Source: Proteiniphilum sp. UBA4977 (lineage in GTDB: Bacteria > Bacteroidota > Bacteroidia > Bacteroidales > Dysgonomonadaceae). Taken from it: 19,473 bases of DNA. The notes under the pieces are model-generated. The model was not told the DNA's origin. It searched no databases and saw only the letters and a list, made by a program, of their open reading frames with translations. Both the position numbers and the translations under genes were made by a program. The stretch spans positions 30,379-49,851 of the forward strand of contig DGZP01000061.1 in assembly GCA_002398565.1 (NCBI GenBank). The letters run 5' to 3'. Positions 1-6,398 of the stretch are shown in pieces (the stretch's first letter is position 1; the number at the start of each line of letters is the position of its first letter).

Positions 1-386
1 GCTCCCTCTACCAGGTCGGCACGCAGAGGCGACTTGTGGATGAGCGAGGGAAAGGTCATCACAGGACGAATGTTTCCATACAGTCCCAGCTGTTTGCGCA
101 TGCGCAGCAATCCCTGCTCGGGACGCACCTTTGCATTAGGGTCATTGTCATATTTGGGATCGCCGATGGCGCCAAACAACACTGCGTCGCTCTGCATGCA
201 CAGTTCATGCGTCTCAGCCGGATAGGGATCGCCCGTGGCATCGATGGCTGCTGCACCGGTAACACCTTCTTTGTATGAAAATTCGTGACCAAACCTCCTG
301 CAAACGGCCTGCGTCACCTGCAAAGCCTGCTTCATAATTTCCGGGCCGATTCCGTCTCCCGCCAGTACTGCAATATTTAACTTCAT
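1..386 (-). CDS. leuB: 3-isopropylmalate dehydrogenase, N-terminal part (cut by window edge)
   Basis: The ATG is at 386-384 and the frame stays open for 128 codons to the window edge, so the C-terminal two thirds are missing. The start reads MKLNIAVLAGDGIGPE, the NAD-dependent beta-decarboxylating dehydrogenase signature (GDGIGPE at residues 10-16). Further on are FGAIGDP (71-77) and the substrate-binding stretch RPEQGLLRMRKQLGLYGNIRP with Arg95, Arg97 and Arg107. Family knowledge: LeuB is cytoplasmic and oxidatively decarboxylates 3-isopropylmalate to 2-oxoisocaproate; related enzymes also accept the methylmalate made in the citramalate route to isoleucine. It is the last gene seen in the leu operon, 222 bp after the second synthase gene. 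Confidence 0.95.
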   Translation of the reverse strand, partial: MKLNIAVLAGDGIGPEIMKQALQVTQAVCRRFGHEFSYKEGVTGAAAIDATGDPYPAETHELCMQSDAVLFGAIGDPKYDNDPNAKVRPEQGLLRMRKQLGLYGNIRPVMTFPSLIHKSPLRADLVEG

Positions 387-434
387 CTGTAAATTTTTTC
401 TGTATTCTATGTTCTAAATTCAAAATTCTCATAT

Positions 435-477
435 CAGCCTTCCTCACCAATCTTTCATATCCAAAGCTGCGAGCTAA
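435..477 (-). repeat. Intergenic repeat, copy 3 (diverged)
   Basis: Read on the minus strand, this stretch contains CAGCTTTGGATATGAAAGAT followed by TGGTGAGGAAGG. It matches the copies downstream of leuA (4436-4483) and nqrF (8019-8059), which share the core CAGCTTCGG, then TGAAAGATTG or a close variant, then TTGAAG. It lies in the 222-bp gap before leuB, which otherwise holds no gene I can support. Confidence 0.55.
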
Positions 478-519
478 AAGCTTTTTTCTTGACCGCTTTC
501 CCTGAAAATATTCCACTGT

Positions 520-550
520 CCAAGCTGGAAACTGATTGCTGACCGCTAAC
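520..550 (-). repeat. Partial intergenic repeat, copy 4
   Basis: On the plus strand this reads CAAGCTGG, a ten-base spacer, then CTGACCGCTAA. The end of the copy downstream of leuA reads GAAGCTGG, a three-base spacer, then CTGACCGCTAT. A third GACCGC word occurs at 491-496. It appears to be a fragment of the same repeat family with a longer spacer. Confidence 0.45.
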
Positions 551-608
551 GGCTTTTTCCAAAACGATGTCCCTCACAACATCTCACTTCCTCAGCTGAC
601 GTTGATTT

Positions 609-2180
609 CTACGGCAACGGCAAATAACTCATATTGGGAATATTTCCTTTCTCCAGCATATTCAGCATCTTCATGGTCGCCTTGATGGCTGCCACTGTCT
701 GGTCGATATCAAGTGCCCGTGTCTTGAACACTTTCCCCTCGAACTTCCATGTGATGATGGTCTGCACGTAGGCATTGGTTTTTCCGCCCGGCGGAATCAC
801 CACCTCATAGTCGATCAGCTCCGGCACCGGTTTGTTGAGGCTCCTGTAAATCTTGTACATCGCCTTCGAGAAGGCGTGATACTGTCCTTCACCGGCTGCC
901 GTTTCCTGGTAAACTTCTCCTTTTATCGATAATTTTACCGTTGCTGTCGGACGTAATCCGTGACTGACGGTAAGGGAATAGTTCAACATCTCTATATCCT
1001 TGTTTTCGATGCCATTTTTCAACACATCCGACACGATGTACGGTAGTTCGTCGAGGTTCACGATCTCCTTCTTGTCGCCCAGTTCAATGATGCGGGCAGT
1101 AACCTTGCGGGTGGATTCTTCATCCAGCTCTATGCCCAGTGCTTCCAGATTTTTTACAATGTTGGAGCGGCCTGCGTTCTTTCCGAGTGCATATGCACGG
1201 AAGCGGCCGAAGCGCTCGGGCATCAGGTTGTTGAAATAGAGATTTTTCTTTTTATCGCCATCGGCATGAATACCGGCTACCTGGGTAAATACATTGTCGC
1301 CGATAATCGGTTTATTATTCGGGATACGCACACCGGAATAACTCTCTACAACCTTGCTTACATTATAAAGTTTGCTCTCGTCCACGTGGGTCTGCAGACC
1401 CATATGGTCATGTATGAGTGCAATTACGCTTGTCAGCGGAGCGTTGCCGGCACGTTCGCCCAGTCCGTTCACAGTCACGTGTACGCCCTTCACCCCGGCC
1501 TTGATGGCTTCAAAGACGTTGGCTACGGCCAGGTCGTAATCATTGTGGGCATGAAAATCGAAATGCAGCGAAGGATAACGTGCGATCATCTCTCCACAGA
1601 ACTGTCTTGTTTCATCGGGATTCAGCACACCCAGCGTATCTGGAAGCATAAACCGCTTCACAGGCTCCTCTTTCAGTCCGTCCATCATGTGAAACACATA
1701 ATCTTTCGAGTCTCGCATGCCGTTGGACCAGTCCTCCAGATAGAGGTTCACCGACAATCCCATGGCACGTGCAGAGGCAATACATTTTTTTATATCCTCC
1801 AGATGTTCGTCGGCCGATTTGCGCAGCTGATAGGTACAATGCTTCAGCGACCCCTTGCTAAGCAGGTTCACCACTTTACATCCCGTTTTGGCGATCCATT
1901 CGAGGGAGGTCGTTCCATCCACAAACCCCAGTACCTCCAGCCGGTCGATATAGCCATGCGTCTCTGCCCATTGGACAATCTTCTGTACCGACTGGTATTC
2001 GCCTTCCGACACACGGGCCGAGGCGATCTCCACCCTGTCCACCTTCAGTTCCTCCAGCAGCAGACGTACCACGCTCACTTTCTCCTGGGCAGCAAAAGAT
2101 ACACCCGAAGTCTGTTCACCATCGCGCAGCGTGGTATCCATGATCTCTATTTTTCTATCTTCTCCCAAAATGATTCTCAA
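609..2180 (-). CDS. 2-isopropylmalate synthase-family protein, candidate (R)-citramalate synthase
   Basis: This 523-residue protein has the DRE-TIM metallolyase fold. It shows IMDTTLRDGEQTSG (13-26, catalytic Arg-Asp), metal ligands in FDFHAHND (His210, His212), NGLGERAGN (238-246), and a C-terminal LeuA-dimer/allosteric-type domain from about 385. It is clearly distinct from the LeuA encoded upstream. Either it is a second isopropylmalate synthase or it condenses pyruvate with acetyl-CoA to give (R)-citramalate for isoleucine; I favour the latter because LeuCD and LeuB can process the product, but the sequence alone does not settle substrate. The start is uncertain: TTG at 2180 or 2168 keeps the conserved strand before MDTTLRDG, while the first in-frame ATG (2141) would remove it. 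It lies between leuD and leuB and probably shares their transcript. Confidence 0.9.
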   Translation of the reverse strand: MRIILGEDRKIEIMDTTLRDGEQTSGVSFAAQEKVSVVRLLLEELKVDRVEIASARVSEGEYQSVQKIVQWAETHGYIDRLEVLGFVDGTTSLEWIAKTGCKVVNLLSKGSLKHCTYQLRKSADEHLEDIKKCIASARAMGLSVNLYLEDWSNGMRDSKDYVFHMMDGLKEEPVKRFMLPDTLGVLNPDETRQFCGEMIARYPSLHFDFHAHNDYDLAVANVFEAIKAGVKGVHVTVNGLGERAGNAPLTSVIALIHDHMGLQTHVDESKLYNVSKVVESYSGVRIPNNKPIIGDNVFTQVAGIHADGDKKKNLYFNNLMPERFGRFRAYALGKNAGRSNIVKNLEALGIELDEESTRKVTARIIELGDKKEIVNLDELPYIVSDVLKNGIENKDIEMLNYSLTVSHGLRPTATVKLSIKGEVYQETAAGEGQYHAFSKAMYKIYRSLNKPVPELIDYEVVIPPGGKTNAYVQTIITWKFEGKVFKTRALDIDQTVAAIKATMKMLNMLEKGNIPNMSYLPLP

Positions 2181-2195
2181 TTAATATGGTTTTTG

Positions 2196-2255
2196 CTCAC
2201 TGCATTCACGTTATTCGCACCGTGTGCGTTATTTTCTCACTGCGTTCACGTTATT
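2196..2255 (-). repeat. Short tandem repeat array with a hairpin between leuD and the synthase gene
   Basis: On the plus strand, CTCACTGCATTCACGTTATT (2196-2215) recurs with one mismatch as CTCACTGCGTTCACGTTATT (2236-2255), exactly 40 bp later. Between them is CGCAC-CGT-GTGCG (2216-2228), a perfect 5-bp hairpin, also followed by TTATT. So the unit ends three times in GTTATT. It fills most of the 103-bp gap between leuD and the synthase gene. Function is unknown. Confidence 0.8.
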
Positions 2256-2283
2256 AAGGAATCGGCATTGAATAATAATAAAA

Positions 2284-2880
2284 TCAGTAGGCATATGCCC
2301 GTTGCTGTTCGAATGCTTCAATTTTATCCCTGTTCGACAACAGAAAGTCTATATCATCCAGTCCTTCGAGGAGACAGGCTTTCTTATAGGCATTTATCTC
2401 GAACGATTCGCTCTTGCCCGTTTCGTTGTTTACGATGGTCTGTCGCTCCAGGTTTACCGTGACCGTTGCCTGCCTATTTTTTTCGGATGATGCGAACAGT
2501 TCGCTCAGGAACGCATCGCTCACCACCACCGGCAGGATGCCATTATTGAGGGCATTGTTGCGGAAGATGTCGGCAAAGAAGCTCGACACCACCACTTTAA
2601 AACCATAACCGCCGATTGCCCATGCAGCGTGTTCGCGGCTGCTGCCGCTGCCGAAGTTCTTTCCTGCCACCAGTACCTGACCGCTATAAGCCGGATTATT
2701 CAGTACAAAATCCGCTTTTGGGTTACCCTCCTTGTCGTAACGCCAGTCGGAAAAAAGGTTGTCCCCAAACCCTTCCCGTGTGGTCGCTTTCAGAAAGCGG
2801 GCCGGGATGATCTGGTCGGTATCCACATTCTCTATCGGAAGCGGAACATATGTTGATGTGATTGTCTGAAACTTTTCCAT
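2284..2880 (-). CDS. leuD: 3-isopropylmalate dehydratase small subunit
   Basis: The 198-residue product is the usual size for the small (swivelling) subunit that completes the active site of the LeuC iron-sulfur subunit in isomerising 2- to 3-isopropylmalate. Visible signatures are NVDTDQIIPARF (18-29), NFGSGSSREHAAWA (75-88, the substrate-binding SSREH loop) and the C-terminal LLEGLDDIDFLL (170-181). The ATG at 2880 is the only reasonable start. The gene follows leuC after a 103-bp gap that carries a small tandem repeat (CTGATTA twice, 2899-2912) but no gene. It is co-oriented and probably co-transcribed with leuC, as the two polypeptides form one enzyme. Confidence 0.97.
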   Translation of the reverse strand: MEKFQTITSTYVPLPIENVDTDQIIPARFLKATTREGFGDNLFSDWRYDKEGNPKADFVLNNPAYSGQVLVAGKNFGSGSSREHAAWAIGGYGFKVVVSSFFADIFRNNALNNGILPVVVSDAFLSELFASSEKNRQATVTVNLERQTIVNNETGKSESFEINAYKKACLLEGLDDIDFLLSNRDKIEAFEQQRAYAY

Positions 2881-2983
2881 ATTATTATATCTCTTTTTCT
2901 GATTACTGATTACTACATACTGAAAATCAAACTATTACCAATCCAATCTTTTCCTAAAAAGATGATTGCTGAAGATTGAAGAC

Positions 2984-4366
2984 TCACGGCTGGGTTATCT
3001 TACCATTTACCGCAGCCGCAGCCGCTACAAGCGGGCCTGCCAGGATTGTGCGTGCACCCGGTCCCTGACGCCCTTCAAAGTTCCGGTTCGAAGTAGAGAC
3101 CGCATATTTTCCTGCAGGAACCTTGTCGTCGTTCATTGCCAGGCAGGCAGAACAACCCGGCTGGCGCAGGACGAATCCGGCTTCTTCCAGTATCTTGTCC
3201 AATCCCTCTTCCTCAATCTGCTTGCGCACCTTCCAGCTACCAGGCACCAGCCAGGCAGTCACGTTGTCGGCCTTCTTCTTTCCCTTCACATATTCCGTAA
3301 AAAGACGGAAATCCTCAATACGGCCATTGGTACAGCTTCCCAGAAAAACGTAATCGATTTGTTTTCCTTCAAGTTTCTCACCCGGTGCAAAGCCCATATA
3401 ATTTAGTGACTTTTCGAACGATATCTTACCCGCTTCATCTATATCTTCCAGTTGCGGGATGGTGCCGTCTATCGGCATACCCATACCGGGATTGGTGCCG
3501 TAGGTAATCATCGGCTTGATCTGCGACACATCAAAGGTCACCTCCTTGTCGAAGACAGCCCCATCGTCGGTCTTCAATGTCTTCCAATAAGCCAGAGCCT
3601 TGTCCCACTGCTCCCCTTTGGGTGCAAACTCGCGTCCCTCGATATAACTGAATGTAGTTTCATCTGGTGCAACCAGTCCGCCGCGGGCGCCCATCTCGAT
3701 ACTCAGGTTGCAGAGCGTCATTCGCTGCTCCATGGTGAGATTACGCACCGCTTCTCCGGCATACTCCACAAAATAGCCGGTGGCGCCGCCGGTGGTCAGT
3801 TTCGAGATCATGTACAACGCCATATCCTTGGCGCTCACATGCTCGTTCAGCCTCCCTTCAAAGTTGATACGCATGGTCCTTGGTCTTGTCTGCAGGATGC
3901 ATTGCGATGCAAGCACCATCTCCACCTCGCTGGTACCAATGCCAAAGGCAATGGCGCCAAACGCACCATGGGTAGAGGTATGGCTGTCGCCGCAGACGAT
4001 AGTCATACCCGGCTGGGTATAACCATTCTCCGGCCCTATCACATGAACGATCCCATTCTTCGGGTTATTCAACCCGTAATAAGTAAGTCCAAACTCCTCC
4101 GCATTTTTCGCCAGTGTATCCACCTGAAAGCGGGATACCTGATCGCGAATGGGTTTATCCTGCCCCATGGTAGGAATGTTATGATCCGCCGTGAGCGTGG
4201 TCCGTTCGGGGCGGAATACTTTCAGCCCCCGGGCACGTAGTCCGGCAAAGGCCTGCGGACTGGTCACCTCGTGACACAAATGACGGTCTATATATAACTG
4301 GGTGGGACCGTCCTGCACGGTGGTAACCACATGGGCGTCCCAGATTTTATCGAAAAGCGTCTTCAT
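2984..4366 (-). CDS. leuC: 3-isopropylmalate dehydratase large subunit
   Basis: The 460-residue aconitase-family subunit carries the [4Fe-4S] cluster used in the dehydration/rehydration of 2-isopropylmalate. Cluster ligands are visible as Cys345 in FLGSCTNGR and Cys405/Cys408 in GCSACLAMN. Other hallmarks are CGDSHTSTHGAFGA (125-138), and the C-terminal SNRNFEGRQG (426-435). The length matches bacterial LeuC, and the ATG at 4366 begins the standard MKTLFDKIWDAH. It works with LeuD encoded just downstream. If the neighbouring synthase makes citramalate, this complex would also catalyse citramalate isomerisation (inference from the shared pathway). The 117-bp gap after leuA holds an intergenic repeat. 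Confidence 0.97.
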   Translation of the reverse strand: MKTLFDKIWDAHVVTTVQDGPTQLYIDRHLCHEVTSPQAFAGLRARGLKVFRPERTTLTADHNIPTMGQDKPIRDQVSRFQVDTLAKNAEEFGLTYYGLNNPKNGIVHVIGPENGYTQPGMTIVCGDSHTSTHGAFGAIAFGIGTSEVEMVLASQCILQTRPRTMRINFEGRLNEHVSAKDMALYMISKLTTGGATGYFVEYAGEAVRNLTMEQRMTLCNLSIEMGARGGLVAPDETTFSYIEGREFAPKGEQWDKALAYWKTLKTDDGAVFDKEVTFDVSQIKPMITYGTNPGMGMPIDGTIPQLEDIDEAGKISFEKSLNYMGFAPGEKLEGKQIDYVFLGSCTNGRIEDFRLFTEYVKGKKKADNVTAWLVPGSWKVRKQIEEEGLDKILEEAGFVLRQPGCSACLAMNDDKVPAGKYAVSTSNRNFEGRQGPGARTILAGPLVAAAAAVNGKITQP

Positions 4367-4435
4367 ATTTTTTTATTGACTATTTATTTCTATATATTTT
4401 TAATCTCATATTTTTCTGGTTGCTTTCCTGCAGCC

Positions 4436-4483
4436 GCTGCCTTCAACAATCTTTCACCTCCGAAGCTGGCCACTGACCGCTAT
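4436..4483 (-). repeat. Intergenic repeat, copy 1, immediately downstream of leuA
   Basis: Directly after the leuA stop, the minus strand reads ATAGCGGTCAGTGGCCAGCT, then TCGGAGGTGAAAGATTG and TTGAAGGCAGC. The stretch after the nqrF stop (8019-8059) starts with the same ATAG, contains GGCAGCTTCGG and ends with TTGTTGAAGACAGC. Both copies begin right at a stop codon. The repeat is too short to encode a protein. Confidence 0.65.
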
Positions 4484-5971
4484 TTATTCCACAAACTTAT
4501 TTACTGCATCAATGAAAGCCTCCACCGAAGCTGCCACAATATCGGTATTCGCAGAGAAACCGTAATACAACATATCGTTGTGTTCCACCTGCATATGTAC
4601 TTTCCCTATGTCGTCGCTGCCATGGTCAATGGCCTGGATCAGGAATTCCTGTATCCTCACCTTTCGGCGGATAATATTTTTTACTGCCCTGATGGCGGCA
4701 TCCACGGGGCCGTTCCCTGTAGCAGTCGCTTCGAAATGTTCCCCCGCGATGTTCAGGCCAATGCTGGCTACGTCGCGCACACCAATGCCGCACACCACCT
4801 GCAGGTAATCCACCTTGATCCGGTGGAGGCGTGCTTCCTTGCCCACGAGCATCAGAATATCGTCGTCATTCACATTTTTCTTCTTGTCGGCCAACTCCAG
4901 AAACTGCTGATACACCTTGTCCAGTTCTTCCGCTTCCAGCTTCACACCCAGCAGTGAGAGGCGGTTCTTCAGTGCCGCGCGACCGCTGCGGGCTGTCAGA
5001 ACGATCGCATTGTCGTCAATGCCCACATCTTTCGGATCTATGATCTCGTAGGTTTCCACATTTTTGAGCACACCATCCTGGTGAATGCCGGAGGAGTGGG
5101 CAAATGCGTTACGCCCTACGATTGCCTTGTTAGGCTGCACCGGCATGTTCATCAGGCTTGACACCATACGGCTGGTCTGGTAGATATGCTGCGTATTGAT
5201 ATTGGTATCGAAGCCCCGGTCCTTATGGCTCTTGAGCGCCATCACCACCTCCTCAAGGGAAGTGTTGCCGGCACGTTCACCAATGCCATTGATGGTCACC
5301 TCCACCTGACGGGCGCCGTTGATGACACCTGCAATGGTATTGGCCGTGGCCATGCCCAGATCCTGGTGGCAATGTGTGGAGAGGATTGCATTCTTCATAT
5401 CCACGTTGTCGACCAGGAACTTTATTTTTGCTCCAAAATCATCGGGAAAGCAGTAACCCGTGGTGTCGGGGATGTTGACCACCGTAGCGCCGGCATTGAC
5501 CACAGCCTGCACTACACGGGCAAGGTATTCGTTGTCGGTGCGCCCCGCATCTTCGGCATAAAATTCCACATCGTCCACAAAACGGCGCGCATATTTCACT
5601 GCCTTCACCGCCCGCTCAATGATCTCTTCGCGGTTGGAGTTGAACTTATGCCTGATGTGGAAATCCGATGTCCCTATACCGGTATGAATGCGTTTACGCC
5701 TGGCATGCTTCAGCGCTTCGGCAGCTACTTCAATATCCTTCTCCACTGCACGTGTCAGCGCGCAGATGGTAGGCCATGTTACGGCTTTGGAAATTTCCAC
5801 AACCGAATTGAAATCGCCCGGACTCGATATGGGGAAACCGGCCTCAATCACATCCACTCCCAGTAGTTCCAGCGCCTGGGCAATCTGAATCTTCTCAATC
5901 GTATTCAGCTGGCAGCCGGGCACCTGCTCGCCATCTCTCAAAGTGGTATCAAAAACATAAATCCGCTCCAT
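4484..5971 (-). CDS. leuA: 2-isopropylmalate synthase
   Basis: The 495-residue enzyme condenses 2-oxoisovalerate with acetyl-CoA, the committed step of leucine synthesis. The catalytic barrel shows VFDTTLRDGEQVPG (6-19), STHCHQDLGMATAN with metal ligands His200 and His202, NGIGERAGN (228-236) and the linker motif HSSGIHQDG (292-300). The C-terminal ~110 residues form the LeuA-dimer domain, the usual site of leucine feedback inhibition. I chose ATG 5971 (MERIYVFDTT); a TTG two codons upstream is possible but unnecessary. It is the first enzyme gene of the operon and sits 33 nt after an intrinsic terminator preceded by a branched-chain-rich leader ORF, so transcription is probably controlled by attenuation. 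Confidence 0.97.
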   Translation of the reverse strand: MERIYVFDTTLRDGEQVPGCQLNTIEKIQIAQALELLGVDVIEAGFPISSPGDFNSVVEISKAVTWPTICALTRAVEKDIEVAAEALKHARRKRIHTGIGTSDFHIRHKFNSNREEIIERAVKAVKYARRFVDDVEFYAEDAGRTDNEYLARVVQAVVNAGATVVNIPDTTGYCFPDDFGAKIKFLVDNVDMKNAILSTHCHQDLGMATANTIAGVINGARQVEVTINGIGERAGNTSLEEVVMALKSHKDRGFDTNINTQHIYQTSRMVSSLMNMPVQPNKAIVGRNAFAHSSGIHQDGVLKNVETYEIIDPKDVGIDDNAIVLTARSGRAALKNRLSLLGVKLEAEELDKVYQQFLELADKKKNVNDDDILMLVGKEARLHRIKVDYLQVVCGIGVRDVASIGLNIAGEHFEATATGNGPVDAAIRAVKNIIRRKVRIQEFLIQAIDHGSDDIGKVHMQVEHNDMLYYGFSANTDIVAASVEAFIDAVNKFVE

Positions 5972-6004
5972 GATCAACCTAAATTATCTTCGTTTCAACA
6001 TAAA

Positions 6005-6039
6005 AGAAAAAAACCCTCCTCACGTGGGTGAGAAAGGTT
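6005..6039 (-). terminator. Intrinsic terminator of the leu attenuator
   Basis: On the minus-strand RNA, AACCUUUCUCAC and GUGAGGAGGGUU form a 12-bp stem around a CCAC loop (6012-6039), followed by a U run and more pyrimidines. Positions 6016/6035 and 6018/6033 mismatch on the plus strand but become G-U wobbles in the minus-strand RNA, so the structure is strand-specific for leuA transcription. It lies between the leader ORF and leuA and its upstream arm is also the partner of the antiterminator. Confidence 0.88.
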
Positions 6040-6104
6040 ATCTATATTTTTTACATCAGTCTATAACGGATATGCCAGTCTCACCCTCTGAAGTTCTCCA
6101 GAAG
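6026..6104 (-). promoter_or_regulatory. Attenuator: pause hairpin and antiterminator of the leu operon
   Basis: Three mutually exclusive structures are visible on the minus strand. The pause hairpin pairs CUUCUG (6104-6099, the Leu14-Leu15 codons) with CAGAGG (6090-6085). The antiterminator pairs GGGUGAGA (6086-6079) with UCUCACCC (6033-6026), eight perfect pairs, extended by GG-CC beyond a 2x2 internal loop. UCUCACCC is also the 5' arm and loop of the terminator. The leader stop codon UGA (6083-6081) lies inside GGGUGAGA. A ribosome that finishes the leader would cover that segment and allow termination; one stalled on the Ile/Leu codons would leave it free to block the terminator. The mechanism is inferred from classical attenuators. 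Confidence 0.82.
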
Positions 6105-6143
6105 TAGAATAGAAATGACTAGAATATCCTTTTGATGATGCAT
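6081..6143 (-). CDS. Ile/Leu/Val-rich leader peptide of the leu operon
   Basis: This 20-codon ORF runs from ATG (6143-6141) to TGA (6083-6081), 109 bp before leuA. Residues 7-15 read ILVISILLL: four Leu, three Ile and one Val in nine codons, exceptional for a random short ORF. The last Leu codons lie in the pause hairpin and the stop codon in the antiterminator strand, the positions expected of an attenuation leader peptide. There is no obvious Shine-Dalgarno sequence, usual in this phylum; the upstream bases are A/T-rich. Its codons suggest sensing of charged tRNA-Leu and tRNA-Ile, matching an operon that may feed both pathways. Confidence 0.85.
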   Translation of the reverse strand: MHHQKDILVISILLLENFRG

Positions 6144-6173
6144 GACAATCAATAAAAATTTGTTTAATGTGTG

Positions 6174-6204
6174 CAAAGTAATAGCAAAATATTTTACCGG
6201 CAAA
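6174..6204 (-). promoter_or_regulatory. Candidate Bacteroidetes-type promoter of the leu operon
   Basis: On the minus strand TTTG (6204-6201) is followed after exactly 19 bases by TTACTTTG (6181-6174). The consensus is TTTG-N19-TAnnTTTG, so there is one mismatch in the -7 box. Transcription would start around 6167, giving about 24 nt of untranslated RNA before the leader ATG at 6143, a sensible layout for attenuation. Confidence 0.6.
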
Positions 6205-6211
6205 ATATTTT
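6184..6211. repeat. Two 12-bp direct repeats over the leu promoter
   Basis: GCAAAATATTTT occurs at 6184-6195 and again at 6200-6211, 16 bp apart; each contains the palindrome AAAATATTTT. The second copy covers the -33 box and the first lies in the spacer of the candidate leu promoter. A related CAAAATAT occurs near 6254. They could be operator sites for the leu or the divergent pab transcript, but A/T-rich sequence makes chance recurrence more likely than usual. Confidence 0.55.
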
Positions 6212-6310
6212 CAGGAAAATCTTCAAAAAAATTTCATTTTACTTCATTTTTCGACAAAATATCGCCAATTCGAAATTATTTGACAACCCGTTGCTTTCAT
6301 CTGTCACGAT

Positions 6311-6331
6311 AAATCCCTCCCGCAGGGATTT
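6311..6331. repeat. Perfect 8-bp inverted repeat in the leu-pab divergent region
   Basis: AAATCCCT (6311-6318) and AGGGATTT (6324-6331) are perfect inverted repeats around a CCCGC loop. No T-run follows on either strand, so an intrinsic terminator is unlikely. It sits 68 bp before the pabB start and about 110 bp upstream of the leu promoter; an operator or RNA hairpin is possible. The rest of 6212-6386 is A/T-rich with no gene I can support. Confidence 0.6.
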
Positions 6332-6386
6332 ACGAGTCCCAACAAATATGATCAACAAACATAGCATAAAATTGTTCGGGAGGTAT

Positions 6387-6394
6387 TATTTTTG
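6387..6394 (+). promoter_or_regulatory. Candidate -7 element of the pab operon
   Basis: TATTTTTG matches the TAnnTTTG -7 consensus perfectly, but there is no TTTG at the expected 19-base distance upstream. It ends only 5 bp before the ATG at 6399, so the predicted RNA start falls on or just after that codon. If the promoter is real, either the mRNA is leaderless or translation starts at the in-frame ATG 6432. Confidence 0.4.
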
Positions 6395-6398
6395 CGAT

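Noticed and set aside
214..516. 100-codon minus-strand ORF overlapping the leuB start
   Set aside because: It is out of frame with leuB, runs through the intergenic repeats, and becomes Arg/Cys-rich nonsense; the real gene here is leuB from 386.
2196..2255. CRISPR-like array
   Set aside because: Only two long repeat units with a palindromic 'spacer', inside an operon, and no cas genes.
1266..2462. 398-codon plus-strand ORF
   Set aside because: It is antisense to the well-supported synthase and leuD genes, runs across their intergenic gap, and its translation is His/Cys-rich without a recognisable domain.
3452..4240. 262-codon plus-strand ORF
   Set aside because: Shadow of leuC on the opposite strand; no motif, no promoter or plausible start context.
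6005..6143. T-box or small-molecule riboswitch in front of leuA
   Set aside because: No T-box sequence or specifier-loop architecture is visible, and the region is fully explained by the leader ORF and alternative hairpins.
6171..6398. 76-codon N-terminal extension of pabB
   Set aside because: The residues are low-complexity Phe/Lys/Ile/Asn translated from A/T-rich promoter DNA, overlap the leu promoter region, and are not part of the chorismate-binding domain.
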